A DNA stretch of 64,000 bases from Lutibaculum baratangense AMV1 (GCF_000496075.1 NZ_AWXZ01000035.1:1-64000), one strand, 5' to 3'; shown: positions 1-9,454, numbered from the stretch's first letter. The notes: generated by a model not told the origin, from the letters alone. Made by a program: numbers and translations.

Positions 1-630
1 CTTGACAGGTCTGGCGATCAGGTGGCTCAGGAGATAGCCGAAGCCGATCGCGGCGAGCACGGCGATGAGACCGCCCGCCACGAGCGCGATCTCGGAGCTG
101 TCGATCGCGGCCTGCTGGCCGGCCGAGCGCTCGCTCTTCAGGGCGAGCTGGGCGTCCATGAGCTCCCGGTGGATCTCGCGAAACTCCGTCAGGCGGGTCG
201 TCAGCATCATCGCCTGCGCCTGATCGCGCGTCGCGGGATTCTTGTAGAGCGCGATCTGCCGATCCTGCAGCGCGGTGAAGGCTCCCGCGGCGGCGACCAG
301 CCTGTCGATCCGCTCCCGCTGCTCCGGCTGGGTCGTCTCTTCGCGGAACGCAGAAGCGGCCTCGTTGAACGCCGGCTTTTCCGCGTCATAGCGCTCGGCG
401 AACTCGGCGGCTCCCGTGGACATGTAGCCGCGCGCCGCGTTCTGCTGCTCGACCATGTCCGTCAGCATCTCCTCGGCGAGGAGGCTGAGGGTCGTGCTGG
501 TCTCGTTCTGCCGGCTGAGCTCGGCCACCGTCCAGACGTTGTTGGCGACGACAAGGCTCGAGCCGACGAAGGTGAGAACGATGACCGCAAACGCGACCAT
601 CAGCTTCACCGAGATGCTCAAATTCTTCAC
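1..630 (-). CDS. Membrane sensor with CHASE3-like domain, probably a methyl-accepting chemotaxis protein (partial)
   Basis: The 5' part of a gene running off the left edge; 210 codons are visible from a GTG start at 630. The N-terminus has a short basic stretch and a membrane segment (about residues 8-30). A helical periplasmic region follows, with the CHASE3-like signature ARGYMSTG near residue 66. A second membrane segment lies at about 180-200, then an arginine-proline stretch (IARPVK) where a HAMP domain usually begins. This topology fits a chemoreceptor or a histidine kinase; the output domain lies outside the window, so the choice is open. It senses a periplasmic or redox signal across the inner membrane by family analogy. 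Confidence 0.75.
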   Translation of the reverse strand, partial: MKNLSISVKLMVAFAVIVLTFVGSSLVVANNVWTVAELSRQNETSTTLSLLAEEMLTDMVEQQNAARGYMSTGAAEFAERYDAEKPAFNEAASAFREETTQPEQRERIDRLVAAAGAFTALQDRQIALYKNPATRDQAQAMMLTTRLTEFREIHRELMDAQLALKSERSAGQQAAIDSSEIALVAGGLIAVLAAIGFGYLLSHLIARPVK

Positions 631-901
631 GTAGGGGTCCCTTCACACCGTGAGGCCGCTTATTTCGCGGGTTTCAAAACCGGAAGAACAAATTTCGTCG
701 TGAGAGAATTCTGCCCGTCCGATTGCCGGGGACGATACGAGGGGGATCTATAAAAACGGGTGAATCGACCGCCAGCCGCGGACCCGATCCTCGACAAACT
801 GTGGCGGAATGGCGGGTTCGCGCCAAACTATCTGCCTATGGTGCCAAATACGAAAGAATACTTGTATAGGCGAACAAGAACCCGATTTTCGGCGCGATAG
901 A
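631..901. other. Intergenic region between sensor gene and MBL hydrolase gene
   Basis: About 270 bases without a convincing gene. It holds the upstream region of the leftward sensor gene, with an AT-rich patch around 655-700 where its promoter probably lies, and the 3' flank of the leftward MBL gene. I see no strong hairpin with a T-run and no RNA gene. Confidence 0.5.
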
Positions 902-1801
902 TCAGATCGGGTGAAACTCCGCAGGTCGACCCGAGGACGTCGCCATGTCGACGAGACCGCGTTCCACGAGATCTTCGAGATGGGCCTGGACCGAAAGCGC
1001 AGCGGCGTTGTGCAGGCCCGGGTCGATGCCCTGGTAGAGCTTGGCGACGATGTCGGAGATCGTGCGGTCACCCGCCGCGAGGCGGCCGAGGATGCCGGCC
1101 TCGCGCTGCCGCCGATGGGCGTGGAGGCCCCGCACGAGGCGGAGCGGCTCTTCGATCACATTTCCGTGACCGGGCAGATAGAGCGTCTCGTCGCGGCCTA
1201 TGAGGCGCTCGAGGGAGGTCATGTAGTCCCGCATCCGGCCGTCCGGCGGGGCGACGACGGTCGTCGACCAGCCCATCACGTGGTCGGCCGAGAAGAGAAT
1301 GCCGGTGTCCTGAAGCGCGAGGCAGAGATGGTCGGAGGCGTGGCCCGGCGTGTGCAGTGCGGCCAAAGAGGCTTCGCCCGCACTGAGGACTGTCCCGTCG
1401 CGCAAGGGGAGGTCGACGGCGAGACCCCGGTCGCGGGCAGCATCGACGCTGTTCACAGGCTCGGCATCCGCCGGCCGGGCCGCCTCGACGGGGAAGGCCG
1501 CGACCGGCGCGTCGTGGGCCGCCGCGACGGTCGAGACGGCTGCCGTGTGGTCCAGGTGGCGGTGAGTCACGGCGACGGCCTCGACGCGCGCGCCGCCGAG
1601 GGCTCGGTCGATCGCCGCCAGGTGCTCGTCGAGGAGCGGGCCCGGATCGATCATCACGACCTCGTGCGTGCCGACGAGATAGGTGTTCGTGCCGCGGAAG
1701 GTGAAGGGGCCGGGGTTGCGGGCGGTGATCCGGCGCACGCCCGGCACGATTTCGACGGCCTCGCCGTAGCGCGGCTCGAAGTCTCGGGTGAAGGAGACCA
1801 T
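902..1801 (-). CDS. MBL-fold metallo-hydrolase with C-terminal winged helix (LACTB2-like)
   Basis: 299 aa metallo-beta-lactamase-fold hydrolase. The zinc-binding motif THRHLDHT lies near residue 100. Further conserved signatures are the HTPGHASDH segment and SADHVMGW, which carry the remaining histidine and aspartate ligands. The last 60 residues look like the BLACT winged-helix domain found after the MBL core in LACTB2 and related proteins, some of which are RNases or thioester hydrolases. The substrate cannot be told from sequence. It is probably cytoplasmic because no signal peptide is visible. It is divergent from kdsA, with about 160 bases between them for promoters. Confidence 0.85.
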   Translation of the reverse strand: MVSFTRDFEPRYGEAVEIVPGVRRITARNPGPFTFRGTNTYLVGTHEVVMIDPGPLLDEHLAAIDRALGGARVEAVAVTHRHLDHTAAVSTVAAAHDAPVAAFPVEAARPADAEPVNSVDAARDRGLAVDLPLRDGTVLSAGEASLAALHTPGHASDHLCLALQDTGILFSADHVMGWSTTVVAPPDGRMRDYMTSLERLIGRDETLYLPGHGNVIEEPLRLVRGLHAHRRQREAGILGRLAAGDRTISDIVAKLYQGIDPGLHNAAALSVQAHLEDLVERGLVDMATSSGRPAEFHPI

Positions 1802-1959
1802 CTCGTTTCCTCAAGGGCTCCGACGGCCCCGTGTTGACCTTTGCGCGTCGTTGCCCGCAAAGAGCGGTGCGGCGTTCCCTCGCATAGCCCCGAAGCGCGG
1901 GGACGCGCCACCCCTTCATGCCGCGCCGCCTCGTGCGGCGCCCTGCCGGAGCGAACGCG

Positions 1960-2817
1960 ATGAGCGAGCAGAAGCGCGTGTCAGTCACGGGACCGGGAGG
2001 CGAGGTCGTCTTCTCGAACGACGCCCCTTTCTCGCTGATCTGCGGGCCCTGCCAGATCGAGAGCCGCGACCACGCGATGCGGATCGCCGAGCGCCTGAAG
2101 GCGATCGCGGCGGAGACCGGCACGCCCTTCATCTTCAAGGCCTCCTACGACAAGGCGAACCGCTCGTCTTTGTCGGGCAGGCGAGGCGTCGGCATCGAGG
2201 AGGGCCTGCGGATCCTCGCCGACATCCGCGCCGAGCTCGGCGTGCCGATCCTCTCCGACATCCACACCGAGGAGCAGGCGCGGGCGGCCGGCGAGGTGCT
2301 GGACATGATCCAGATCCCCGCCTTCCTCTGCCGGCAGACGGACCTGCTGATCGCCGCCGCGGAGACTGGCAAGCCGATCAACGTGAAGAAGGGCCAGTTC
2401 CTCGCGCCCTGGGACATGAAGAACGTCGCCGCGAAGATCGCCGAATCCGGCAACGACCAGATCACGCTCTGCGAGCGCGGCGCGAGCTTCGGCTACAACA
2501 CACTCGTCACCGATTTCCGCGGCCTGCCGGAGATGGCGAGGACGGGCTACCCCGTCGTCTTCGACGCCACCCATTCCGTGCAGCAGCCCGGCGGCCTGGG
2601 CGGCTCGTCCGGGGGCGACCGCCGCTTCGCGCCGATCCTCGCGCGCGCCGCGGTGGCGGTGGGCGTGGCGGGCCTCTTCTTCGAGGCGCACGACAACCCG
2701 GACGCAGCGCCCTCGGACGGGCCGAACATGCTGCCGCTCGAGTGGGTGGGGCCGCTGCTGACGGAGCTGCACGCGCTCGACGAGTTGACGAAGCAGTCGC
2801 GCTTCGTGCGCATCTGA
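1960..2817 (+). CDS. kdsA: 3-deoxy-8-phosphooctulonate synthase (KDO-8-P synthase)
   Basis: 285 aa enzyme condensing phosphoenolpyruvate with arabinose 5-phosphate to KDO-8-phosphate for lipopolysaccharide inner core. Hallmarks are ICGPCQIES at 27-35, the [12 protein letters not shown] substrate loop, RQTDLL, and [12 protein letters not shown] 1960 is chosen because it places the core at the usual distance from the N-terminus; an in-frame ATG at 1918 would add 14 unconserved residues. Cys31 in GPCQIES is the ligand that marks the metal-dependent class (Aquifex-type); the E. coli metal-free enzyme has Asn there. The gene stands alone rather than next to pyrG or eno. Confidence 0.95.
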   Translation: MSEQKRVSVTGPGGEVVFSNDAPFSLICGPCQIESRDHAMRIAERLKAIAAETGTPFIFKASYDKANRSSLSGRRGVGIEEGLRILADIRAELGVPILSDIHTEEQARAAGEVLDMIQIPAFLCRQTDLLIAAAETGKPINVKKGQFLAPWDMKNVAAKIAESGNDQITLCERGASFGYNTLVTDFRGLPEMARTGYPVVFDATHSVQQPGGLGGSSGGDRRFAPILARAAVAVGVAGLFFEAHDNPDAAPSDGPNMLPLEWVGPLLTELHALDELTKQSRFVRI

Positions 2818-2905
2818 GGGCTGCCGGAGAGGGGCGACCTCATCGGCCGCTCGCGCGTTAGGCTCAGGATCGCAGCAACCCAGACCACCCGCCGGGGGCG
2901 ACACG

Positions 2906-4960
2906 ATGAACGACCTGCCGTTCCATTCCCTCTACCGTCACGGCTTCGCGCGCGTCGCGGTGGCGACGATGCGCTCGGCGCTCGCCGACCCCGACCGCAA
3001 CGCCGCGACGGTCGTCGGGCTCGCCCGCCAGGCGCACGAGCGCAGCGCGGCGCTCGTCACCTTCCCCGAGCTCTGCATCTCGGCCTATTCGATCGAGGAC
3101 CTGCATCTGCAGGACACGCTCCTCTACGGGGTCGAGACCGCGATCGCGGCGATCGCGGAGGAATCGGTCGAGCTCATGCCGATGATCGTGGTGGGCGCGC
3201 CGCTGCGCCACGGCTCGCGGATCTACAACTGCGCGGTGGCGATCCATCGGGGCGCCATCCTCGGCGTCGTGCCGAAGATCTTCCTCCCGAACTACCGGGA
3301 GTTCTACGAGAAGCGCCATTTCGCCTCGGGCGACGGGACGGAGGGCGAGGAGATCCTGGTTGCCGGGCAGCACGCCCCCTTCGGCCCCGACCTCATCTTC
3401 GCGGCGGACGACGTGCGGGGGCTCGAGCTGCATCTGGAGATCTGCGAGGATTTCTGGGCGCCGGTGCCGCCGTCCTCCTTCGCCGCGATGGCGGGCGCGA
3501 CGGTGATCGCCAACCTCTCCGCCTCGAACATCACGATCGGCAAGGCCGAGACGCGGCGCATGCTCTGCGCGTCACAGTCGGTGCGCTGCCTGTCGGCCTA
3601 TCTCTACGCCGCGGCCGGCATGGGGGAATCGACGACGGACGTCGCCTGGGACGGCCAGGCAGACATCATCGAGAACGGCACGCTCCTGACCTGCACCGAC
3701 CGCTTTCCCGACGGCGACCGGCTGGCGGTGGCCGATGTCGATATCGACCTCCTGCGCCAGGAGCGCGCGCGGATGGGCACGTTCGACGACTGCCGCCGCC
3801 GCTACGGCGTCGACGCACTGTCCTTCCGGCGGGTGGAGTTCTCCGTCGAGCCGCCGGGCGAGGACCTCGGGCTCGCGCGCGAGATCGATCGCTTCCCCTT
3901 CGTCCCCGCCGATCCGGAGCGGCTCGCGCTCGACTGCTACGAGGCCTACAACATCCAGGTCTCGGGCCTCGAGCAGCGCATGCGGGCGATCGGCAGCGAG
4001 CGCATCGTGATCGGCGTGTCGGGCGGGCTCGATTCGACGCACGCGCTGATCGTCGCGGCGAAGGCCTTCGATCGTCTCGGCCTGCCGCGCACGAACATCC
4101 TCGCCTACACGATGCCGGGCTTCGCGACGAGCGGCGAGACGAAGGCGAATGCGCACCGGCTGATGGAGACGCTCGGCGTGAGCGCGCACGAGCTCGACAT
4201 CCGGCCGGCGGCGCGGCAGATGCTCGCCGACCTCGAGCATCCCTTCGCGCGGGGCGAGGAGGTCTACGACACGACCTTCGAGAACGTGCAGGCGGGCCTC
4301 AGGACCGATTATCTCTTCCGGCTCGCGAACCACCACCGCGGCCTCGTGCTCGGCACGGGCGACCTCTCCGAGCTCGCGCTCGGCTGGTGCACCTACGGCG
4401 TGGGCGACCAGATGGCCCACTACAACGTCAACGCCGGCGTCCCGAAGACCCTCATCCAGCATCTCATCCGCTGGGTCGTCTCCTCCGGCCAGTTCGACGA
4501 GCAGGTCGGCCGGACCCTCGAGGCGGTGCTCTCGATGGAGATCTCGCCGGAGCTCGTGCCGGTGGAGGAAGGCGAGAAGCCACAGTCGACGGAGGCGAAG
4601 ATCGGGCCCTACGAGCTCCAGGACTTCAACCTGTTCTACACGCTGCGCTACGGCTTCAAGCCGTCGAAGATCGCCTTCCTCGCGCGCCACGCCTGGGCCG
4701 ACACGGATGTGGGCGAATGGCCACCGGGCTTCCCGCAGGAGCGCCGCAACGCGTACGACCTCGCGACCATCAAGCGCTGGCTCAAGGTCTTCCTCGAGCG
4801 CTATTTCGGCTTCGCCCAGTTCAAGCGCTCGGCGATGCCGAACGGGCCGAAGGTCGCCGCCGGCGGCTCGCTCTCGCCGCGCGGCGACTGGCGGGCGCCA
4901 TCGGACGGCAATGCGAGGGCCTGGCTCAAGGAGCTCGAGGAGAACGTGCCGAACGCGTAG
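2906..4960 (+). CDS. nadE: Glutamine-dependent NAD+ synthetase
   Basis: 684 aa two-domain enzyme that amidates nicotinic acid adenine dinucleotide to NAD+ using ammonia from glutamine. The N-terminal nitrilase-type glutaminase carries the Glu-Lys-Cys triad at E55 (FPELC), K124 (VPKIFLPNY) and C180 (LEICEDF). The C-terminal ATP-pyrophosphatase domain has SGGLDST at 372-378. Length and triad spacing match the long NadE of Mycobacterium tuberculosis. Its stop at 4960 is followed by a 78-base gap with its own regulatory site, so the next gene is not simply its operon partner. Confidence 0.96.
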   Translation: MNDLPFHSLYRHGFARVAVATMRSALADPDRNAATVVGLARQAHERSAALVTFPELCISAYSIEDLHLQDTLLYGVETAIAAIAEESVELMPMIVVGAPLRHGSRIYNCAVAIHRGAILGVVPKIFLPNYREFYEKRHFASGDGTEGEEILVAGQHAPFGPDLIFAADDVRGLELHLEICEDFWAPVPPSSFAAMAGATVIANLSASNITIGKAETRRMLCASQSVRCLSAYLYAAAGMGESTTDVAWDGQADIIENGTLLTCTDRFPDGDRLAVADVDIDLLRQERARMGTFDDCRRRYGVDALSFRRVEFSVEPPGEDLGLAREIDRFPFVPADPERLALDCYEAYNIQVSGLEQRMRAIGSERIVIGVSGGLDSTHALIVAAKAFDRLGLPRTNILAYTMPGFATSGETKANAHRLMETLGVSAHELDIRPAARQMLADLEHPFARGEEVYDTTFENVQAGLRTDYLFRLANHHRGLVLGTGDLSELALGWCTYGVGDQMAHYNVNAGVPKTLIQHLIRWVVSSGQFDEQVGRTLEAVLSMEISPELVPVEEGEKPQSTEAKIGPYELQDFNLFYTLRYGFKPSKIAFLARHAWADTDVGEWPPGFPQERRNAYDLATIKRWLKVFLERYFGFAQFKRSAMPNGPKVAAGGSLSPRGDWRAPSDGNARAWLKELEENVPNA

Positions 4961-5006
4961 TTGCCGGCCCGCCACTTTCCCGCCGCCTCCGCCTGCTCTA
5001 TCTATA

Positions 5007-5021
5007 GAACGAATAAAGAAC
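5007..5021. promoter_or_regulatory. LexA (SOS) box, GAAC-N7-GAAC
   Basis: The sequence GAACGAATAAAGAAC is an exact match to the alphaproteobacterial LexA operator GTTC-N7-GTTC read on the other strand. It lies directly next to the AT-rich -10-like stretch TATCTATAG (4999-5007) and 18 bases before the TTG start of the radical SAM gene. It is between genes, in the right place to repress that operon. I infer SOS induction of both downstream genes. Confidence 0.8.
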
Positions 5022-5038
5022 AGAAGGGCGAGGCCGAC

Positions 5039-6253
5039 TTGGACGAGAAGCTCGCGCGCAAGCTGCGCGTCCTGGCGGACGCGGCGAAATACGACGCATC
5101 CTGCGCCTCTTCGGGGGCGCCGAAGCGCAAGGCGGAGAAGGGCGGCCTCGGCTCGACGACGGGAGCGGGGATCTGCCACGCCTATACCCCCGACGGGCGC
5201 TGCGTGTCGCTTCTGAAGATCCTGCTGACGAACTACTGCCTCTACGACTGCGCCTATTGCGTGAACCGGCGCTCCTCGAATGTCGAGCGGGCGCGCTTTA
5301 CGGTCGACGAGGTCGTCTCGCTGACGGTCAATTTCTACAAGCGCAACTACATCGAAGGGCTGTTCCTGTCGTCCGGCATCGTCAGGACGCCAGACCACAC
5401 GATGGAGCTCCTGATCGAGGTCGCGAAGAAGCTGAGGCGCGAGCACGGCTTTCGCGGCTACATCCACCTGAAGACGATCCCCGAGGCGAGCCCGTGGCTC
5501 GTCGAGCAGGCGGGCATCTGGGCAGACCGCCTGTCGATCAACGTTGAGCTGCCGACGCCGGGATCGCTGAAGATGCTGGCGCCGGAGAAGAACGCCGCCA
5601 CCATTCGCGGCGCGATGGGCCAGATGCGCGAGCGGATCGACGAGGCGAAGGAAGAGAAGCGGCGCTTCTCGCCGGCGGGGCAGTCGACGCAGATGATCGT
5701 CGGCGCCGACGACACGCGCGACGCCGACGTGCTTAAGACGAGCGCCTCGCTCTATGACGGCTTTCGCCTGAAGCGCGTCTACTACTCGGCCTTCAGCCCG
5801 ATCCCCGAGGCGAGCGCCGTCCTGCCGCTGAAGGCGCCGCCGCTCCGGCGCGAGAACCGGCTCTACCAGGCGGACTGGCTTTTTCGCTACTACGGCTTCG
5901 CGGTCGAGGAGATCGTCGCGGGCGGCGAGGGCGGCATGCTCGACCTCTCGATCGACCCGAAGCTCGCCTGGGCTCTCAAACACCGGGAGCGCTTCCCCGT
6001 CGACGTCAACCGGGCCGACCGGGAGATGCTGCTGCGCGTGCCGGGCCTCGGCACGCGGGCCGTCGACAAGATCATTCGCGCGCGCCGGCACGCCACGCTG
6101 CGGCTCGACGATCTGGCGCGGCTGACGCCGGGGCTGAAGCGGGCGCGGCCCTTCCTGGTCGTGCCGGACCACAGGCCGACGCGGCTCCTCGACCGCGCCG
6201 ACCTCAAGGCGCGGCTCGTGCCCCAGCCGACACAGATGGAGCTGTTTGCCTGA
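5039..6253 (+). CDS. Putative DNA modification/repair radical SAM protein (UdgX-linked, TIGR03916-type)
   Basis: 404 aa from TTG 5039. The start is favoured by the family-like opening (DEKLARKLRVLADAAKYDASC) and because an upstream TTG (4961) would put the LexA box inside the gene. The 4Fe-4S cysteines are CLYDCAYC (C67, C71, C74), a CxxxCxxC radical SAM motif. Near the C-terminus, VNRADREMLLRVPGLG is a helix-hairpin-helix DNA-binding motif. The family is known for pairing with a DUF4130 protein and a UdgX-like uracil-DNA glycosylase; its reaction is unknown. Its stop overlaps the next start by one base (TGATG), so the two are translationally coupled. Confidence 0.88.
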   Translation: MDEKLARKLRVLADAAKYDASCASSGAPKRKAEKGGLGSTTGAGICHAYTPDGRCVSLLKILLTNYCLYDCAYCVNRRSSNVERARFTVDEVVSLTVNFYKRNYIEGLFLSSGIVRTPDHTMELLIEVAKKLRREHGFRGYIHLKTIPEASPWLVEQAGIWADRLSINVELPTPGSLKMLAPEKNAATIRGAMGQMRERIDEAKEEKRRFSPAGQSTQMIVGADDTRDADVLKTSASLYDGFRLKRVYYSAFSPIPEASAVLPLKAPPLRRENRLYQADWLFRYYGFAVEEIVAGGEGGMLDLSIDPKLAWALKHRERFPVDVNRADREMLLRVPGLGTRAVDKIIRARRHATLRLDDLARLTPGLKRARPFLVVPDHRPTRLLDRADLKARLVPQPTQMELFA

Positions 6254-7683
6254 TGCGGCGGGTGCGGCTTTCGCCGGGGGCGGACCTCGACGGCTTCCGC
6301 CACTCCGTCAGGGGACTCGTGGCGGAGGGCGTGCCGCCCGACGAGGCGGTCTTCGAGGCGGGCGAGGAGGCCGGCCTGTTCGGAGCACCTGCGTCAGAGG
6401 AGGAGGCGCCGACGCTCAGCCTGCCGCGCGCCGTCGCAGATCTCGTCCGCCTCGTCGTGTGCCACGCCGATCCCGAGCGCTACGCGCTCATCTATCGGCT
6501 CGTCTGGCGGGTGACGCATGGCGAGCGGCGGCTTCTCGAGGTGGGAAGCGACCCGCTCGTGCACCGGCTCGAGCGAATGGCGAAGGGCGTGCGGCGCGAC
6601 ATCCACAAGATGCACGCCTTCCTGCGCTTCCGCGAGGCGGAGAGGGTCGGCGAGCGCGAGCGCTTCGTCGCCTGGTTCGAGCCGGAGCACCATATTCTGG
6701 AGGCCGCGGCACCCTTCTTCCGCGACCGCTTCTCCGGCTTCGACTGGTCGATCCACACGCCCGAGGCCAGCGCCCACTGGAATGGCGAGCGCCTGATCGT
6801 CGGGCCCGGCGGCCGGCCGGAGGACGCGCCGGATGTCGACGGCTTCGAGGAGGGCTGGGCAACCTACTATGCCAGCACCTTCAACCCCGCCCGGGCGAAC
6901 ACCCGCGCGATGCTGAACGAGATGCCGAAGAAGTACTGGCGAAACATGCCGGAGACCTCGCTCATTCCTTCCATGCTGGCGGCGGCGCCGCAGCGCGTGG
7001 CCGCGATGGTCGCCGCGCAGCCTGCCGAGCCGCGCAAGCGGCCACCGACGAGGGCGTTGAGAGCCATGACCGATCAGGAACCGAAGACGCTGGAAGACCT
7101 CAATCGCATCATCCTGGCGAGCGAGCCGCTCGTGCCGGGGGCGACGCGGGCCGTGCTGGGCGAGGGCCGGATCGGCTCGGAGCTCGCCTTCGTGGGCGAG
7201 CAACCGGGCGACCAGGAGGACATCGAGGGCAGGCCCTTCGTCGGGCCGGCCGGCAAGCTCCTGACGCGCGCGCTGGACGATGCCGGCATCCCGCGCGCCG
7301 AGGCCTACGTGACCAATGCGGTGAAGCACTTCAAGTTCGAGCAGCGCGGCAAGCGGCGGATCCACAAGAAGCCGACGGCCGGCGAGGTGAAGCACTATCG
7401 CTGGTGGCTGATGAAGGAGCTCGACCTCGTACACCCGCGGCTGACGATCGCGCTCGGCGCCACCGCCGCTCTGGCGCTCGCGGGCAAGACCGTCTCCGTC
7501 ACGAAGGTGCGCGGGCCGATGGGCTATGTCGGGCTCGACGGCAAGGAGCGGCAGGGCTTCGTGACGGTGCACCCGTCCTTCCTCCTGCGCCTGCCGGACG
7601 AGGCGGCGAAGCGGCGCGAGTACGACGCCTTCGTCGCCGACCTGCATGCCGCCCACGAGCTCGCGCGGGACCTCGCCGCCTGA
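6253..7683 (+). CDS. DUF4130-UdgX fusion: uracil-DNA-binding/crosslinking protein
   Basis: 476 aa. Residues 1 to about 255 match the DUF4130 'probable DNA metabolism' domain; residues about 275-476 are a UdgX-type uracil-DNA glycosylase domain. Seen motifs: GEQPGDQED at 315-323, GRPFVGPAG, TNAVKHFKF, the UdgX-specific loop KRRIH at 367-371, and HPS at 440-442. In Mycobacterium smegmatis UdgX the histidine of KRRIH forms a covalent bond with uracil-excised DNA; H371 is the equivalent. Oddly, the UdgX half has no cysteine, whereas characterised UdgX binds a 4Fe-4S cluster through four. It is coupled to the radical SAM gene behind the LexA box. Confidence 0.9.
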   Translation: MRRVRLSPGADLDGFRHSVRGLVAEGVPPDEAVFEAGEEAGLFGAPASEEEAPTLSLPRAVADLVRLVVCHADPERYALIYRLVWRVTHGERRLLEVGSDPLVHRLERMAKGVRRDIHKMHAFLRFREAERVGERERFVAWFEPEHHILEAAAPFFRDRFSGFDWSIHTPEASAHWNGERLIVGPGGRPEDAPDVDGFEEGWATYYASTFNPARANTRAMLNEMPKKYWRNMPETSLIPSMLAAAPQRVAAMVAAQPAEPRKRPPTRALRAMTDQEPKTLEDLNRIILASEPLVPGATRAVLGEGRIGSELAFVGEQPGDQEDIEGRPFVGPAGKLLTRALDDAGIPRAEAYVTNAVKHFKFEQRGKRRIHKKPTAGEVKHYRWWLMKELDLVHPRLTIALGATAALALAGKTVSVTKVRGPMGYVGLDGKERQGFVTVHPSFLLRLPDEAAKRREYDAFVADLHAAHELARDLAA

Positions 7684-7780
7684 CGCGCGGGTTCCGCTTC
7701 CGGCACCTCGAACTGGAAATTAAGGCCCCACGGCCGATAGTGTCCGCGCGAAGACGCTGAAGGCAGACGAAGGACAGGGC

Positions 7781-8860
7781 ATGCGCGCAGCCACCGTGGG
7801 ATCCGCCACCGTCGACATCATCACGGTCGTCGCCAACCACGACATCGAGCGGGTGACGATGTCGAACGCCTTCGCCTCCTTCCTGCTCCTCGAGCAGGGG
7901 CGCAAGATCGAGGCGGAGTCGATCCAGATCCATCCGGGCGGCGGCGCGGTTAACGCGGGCGTCTGTTTGCGTCGCCTCGGCTACGAGGTGGCGCCGGTCG
8001 TGAAGATCGGCCGCGACCCGAACGCGAACGTCATCCGGGAGGTGCTGGCGGCGCACGGTATCGACGGGCGCAACGTCGTCGTGACCGACAAGGCGGCGAC
8101 GGGCATCACCGTGATGATCGCGTCGCACGACCGCAACGCCACCGCCTTCACCTTCCGCGGCGCGAACACGCTGATCGAGGACGAGGACGTGGCGGCCAAG
8201 AAGTTCGAGGGGCTCGACCTCGTCCACGTCTCGGGGCTCTCCAACCGCTCGGCCGACCAGTTTCCGGCCGTGGTCGAGCGGGCGAAGGCGGGGGGCGCGT
8301 TCGTGTCGGCCAATCCCGGCATCCGGCAGCTCACCTCGCGGCGCGAGAGCTTCCTCGCCTCGCTCGCCGGGATCGACCTTTTGAACCTCAACCGCGTCGA
8401 GGCGGAAAGCCTCGTGCCGGCGCTGGCGAACGGGGGCAAGAAGCCGCGGTCCCCGCAGGCCGACTGGCCGGCGCTCGCCAGGCGCGGGCTCGTCACGCCG
8501 GGCTTCGACATGGGGCTCGCCGAATATTGCGACGCGCTGCACGAGCGGGGCGTCAGGAACGTCGCGGTGACGGACGGCACCGAGGGCGCCTATCTGAGCG
8601 TCGAGGGGCGGCTCTACCACATGCCGACGGTGCCGGTCGTGCCGGCGGGGACGGCGGGGGCGGGCGATGCCTTCGTCGCGACGCTCGGCGCGCGTCTCGC
8701 CGCGGGAGCCGACGCGGAGGACGCGATCGCCGACGCGGCGGTCAACGCGGCGTCCGTCGTCGAGCGGACCGACACGCTGAGCGGCCTGATGGAGGCCGGC
8801 GCGCTGGAGCGGCGCCGGGCAGGGCTGCCGCCCGACCTCCACGCCAGGCGGCTCGCGTAG
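7781..8860 (+). CDS. PfkB/ribokinase-family carbohydrate kinase
   Basis: 359 aa. The PfkB family features are the GGGAVNAGVCLRRLG stretch near 53-67 for substrate binding and the ATP/anion-hole motif GTAGAGDAF at 290-298, with Asp296 as the likely catalytic base. It phosphorylates a sugar, nucleoside or related alcohol; the substrate is not evident. The ATG at 7781 sits about 100 bases after the UdgX gene, so it probably has its own promoter. It converges with the macrodomain gene. Confidence 0.85.
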   Translation: MRAATVGSATVDIITVVANHDIERVTMSNAFASFLLLEQGRKIEAESIQIHPGGGAVNAGVCLRRLGYEVAPVVKIGRDPNANVIREVLAAHGIDGRNVVVTDKAATGITVMIASHDRNATAFTFRGANTLIEDEDVAAKKFEGLDLVHVSGLSNRSADQFPAVVERAKAGGAFVSANPGIRQLTSRRESFLASLAGIDLLNLNRVEAESLVPALANGGKKPRSPQADWPALARRGLVTPGFDMGLAEYCDALHERGVRNVAVTDGTEGAYLSVEGRLYHMPTVPVVPAGTAGAGDAFVATLGARLAAGADAEDAIADAAVNAASVVERTDTLSGLMEAGALERRRAGLPPDLHARRLA

Positions 8861-8865
8861 CCGCC

Positions 8866-9384
8866 TCAGCCGGCTCTCACGAGCTCGATCGCCTTCCGGT
8901 GATAGCGCGCCGCCTCGTCGGAGAAGCAGCAGAAGATCACCTGCTCCACGCTCGTGAGGGCGCCGTGCGCCTCGTGCACCGTCTCCACGGCGATGCCCGC
9001 CGCGCGCGCCGCCGGGAAGCCGTAGATCCCGGTCGAGATCGCCGGGAAGGCGATGGAGCGTGCCGCGATCTCCTCGGCCGCCTTCAGCGCCTGAACGTAG
9101 CAGGAGGCGAGGAGCCGCTCCTCGTCCCTGTCGCCGCCGTGCCAGACGGGTCCGACGGCGTGGATGACGTGCCGCGCCTTCAGCCCGTGGCCGCCCGTGA
9201 CCCGAACCTCGCCGGTCGGGCAGCCGCCGATCGCCCGGCACTCCTCGAGAAGGCCCGGGCCGGCCGCCCGGTGGATCGCGCCGTCGACACCGCCGCCGCC
9301 GAGGAGCGAGGCGTTCGCGGCGTTCACGATCGCGTCGACCTCGAGCGTGGTGATGTCGGCGACGGTAACTTCAAGCTTGGCCAT
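8866..9384 (-). CDS. Macrodomain protein (O-acetyl-ADP-ribose deacetylase-like)
   Basis: 172 aa single macrodomain. It starts MAKLEVTVADITTLEVDAIV and contains the ADP-ribose-binding signatures NAANASLLGGGGVDGAIHRAAG and FPAISTGIYGFP, as in YmdB/MacroD-type enzymes. These hydrolyse O-acetyl-ADP-ribose or remove mono-ADP-ribose from proteins. It is cytoplasmic. Its stop lies only 6 bases from that of the convergent kinase gene. Confidence 0.9.
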   Translation of the reverse strand: MAKLEVTVADITTLEVDAIVNAANASLLGGGGVDGAIHRAAGPGLLEECRAIGGCPTGEVRVTGGHGLKARHVIHAVGPVWHGGDRDEERLLASCYVQALKAAEEIAARSIAFPAISTGIYGFPAARAAGIAVETVHEAHGALTSVEQVIFCCFSDEAARYHRKAIELVRAG

Positions 9385-9454
9385 GAGGACGATGTCTCCG
9401 ATCGGGTGCCGCTCGGTGACTTAGGTGCAAGCGCGCCGTCGTCCACCGGGCCGG

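Noticed and set aside
3572-6172. Long open frame on the minus strand opposite nadE and the radical SAM gene
   Set aside because: It is a GC-bias shadow: Arg/Leu/Val-rich with no motifs, antisense to two clearly conserved genes.
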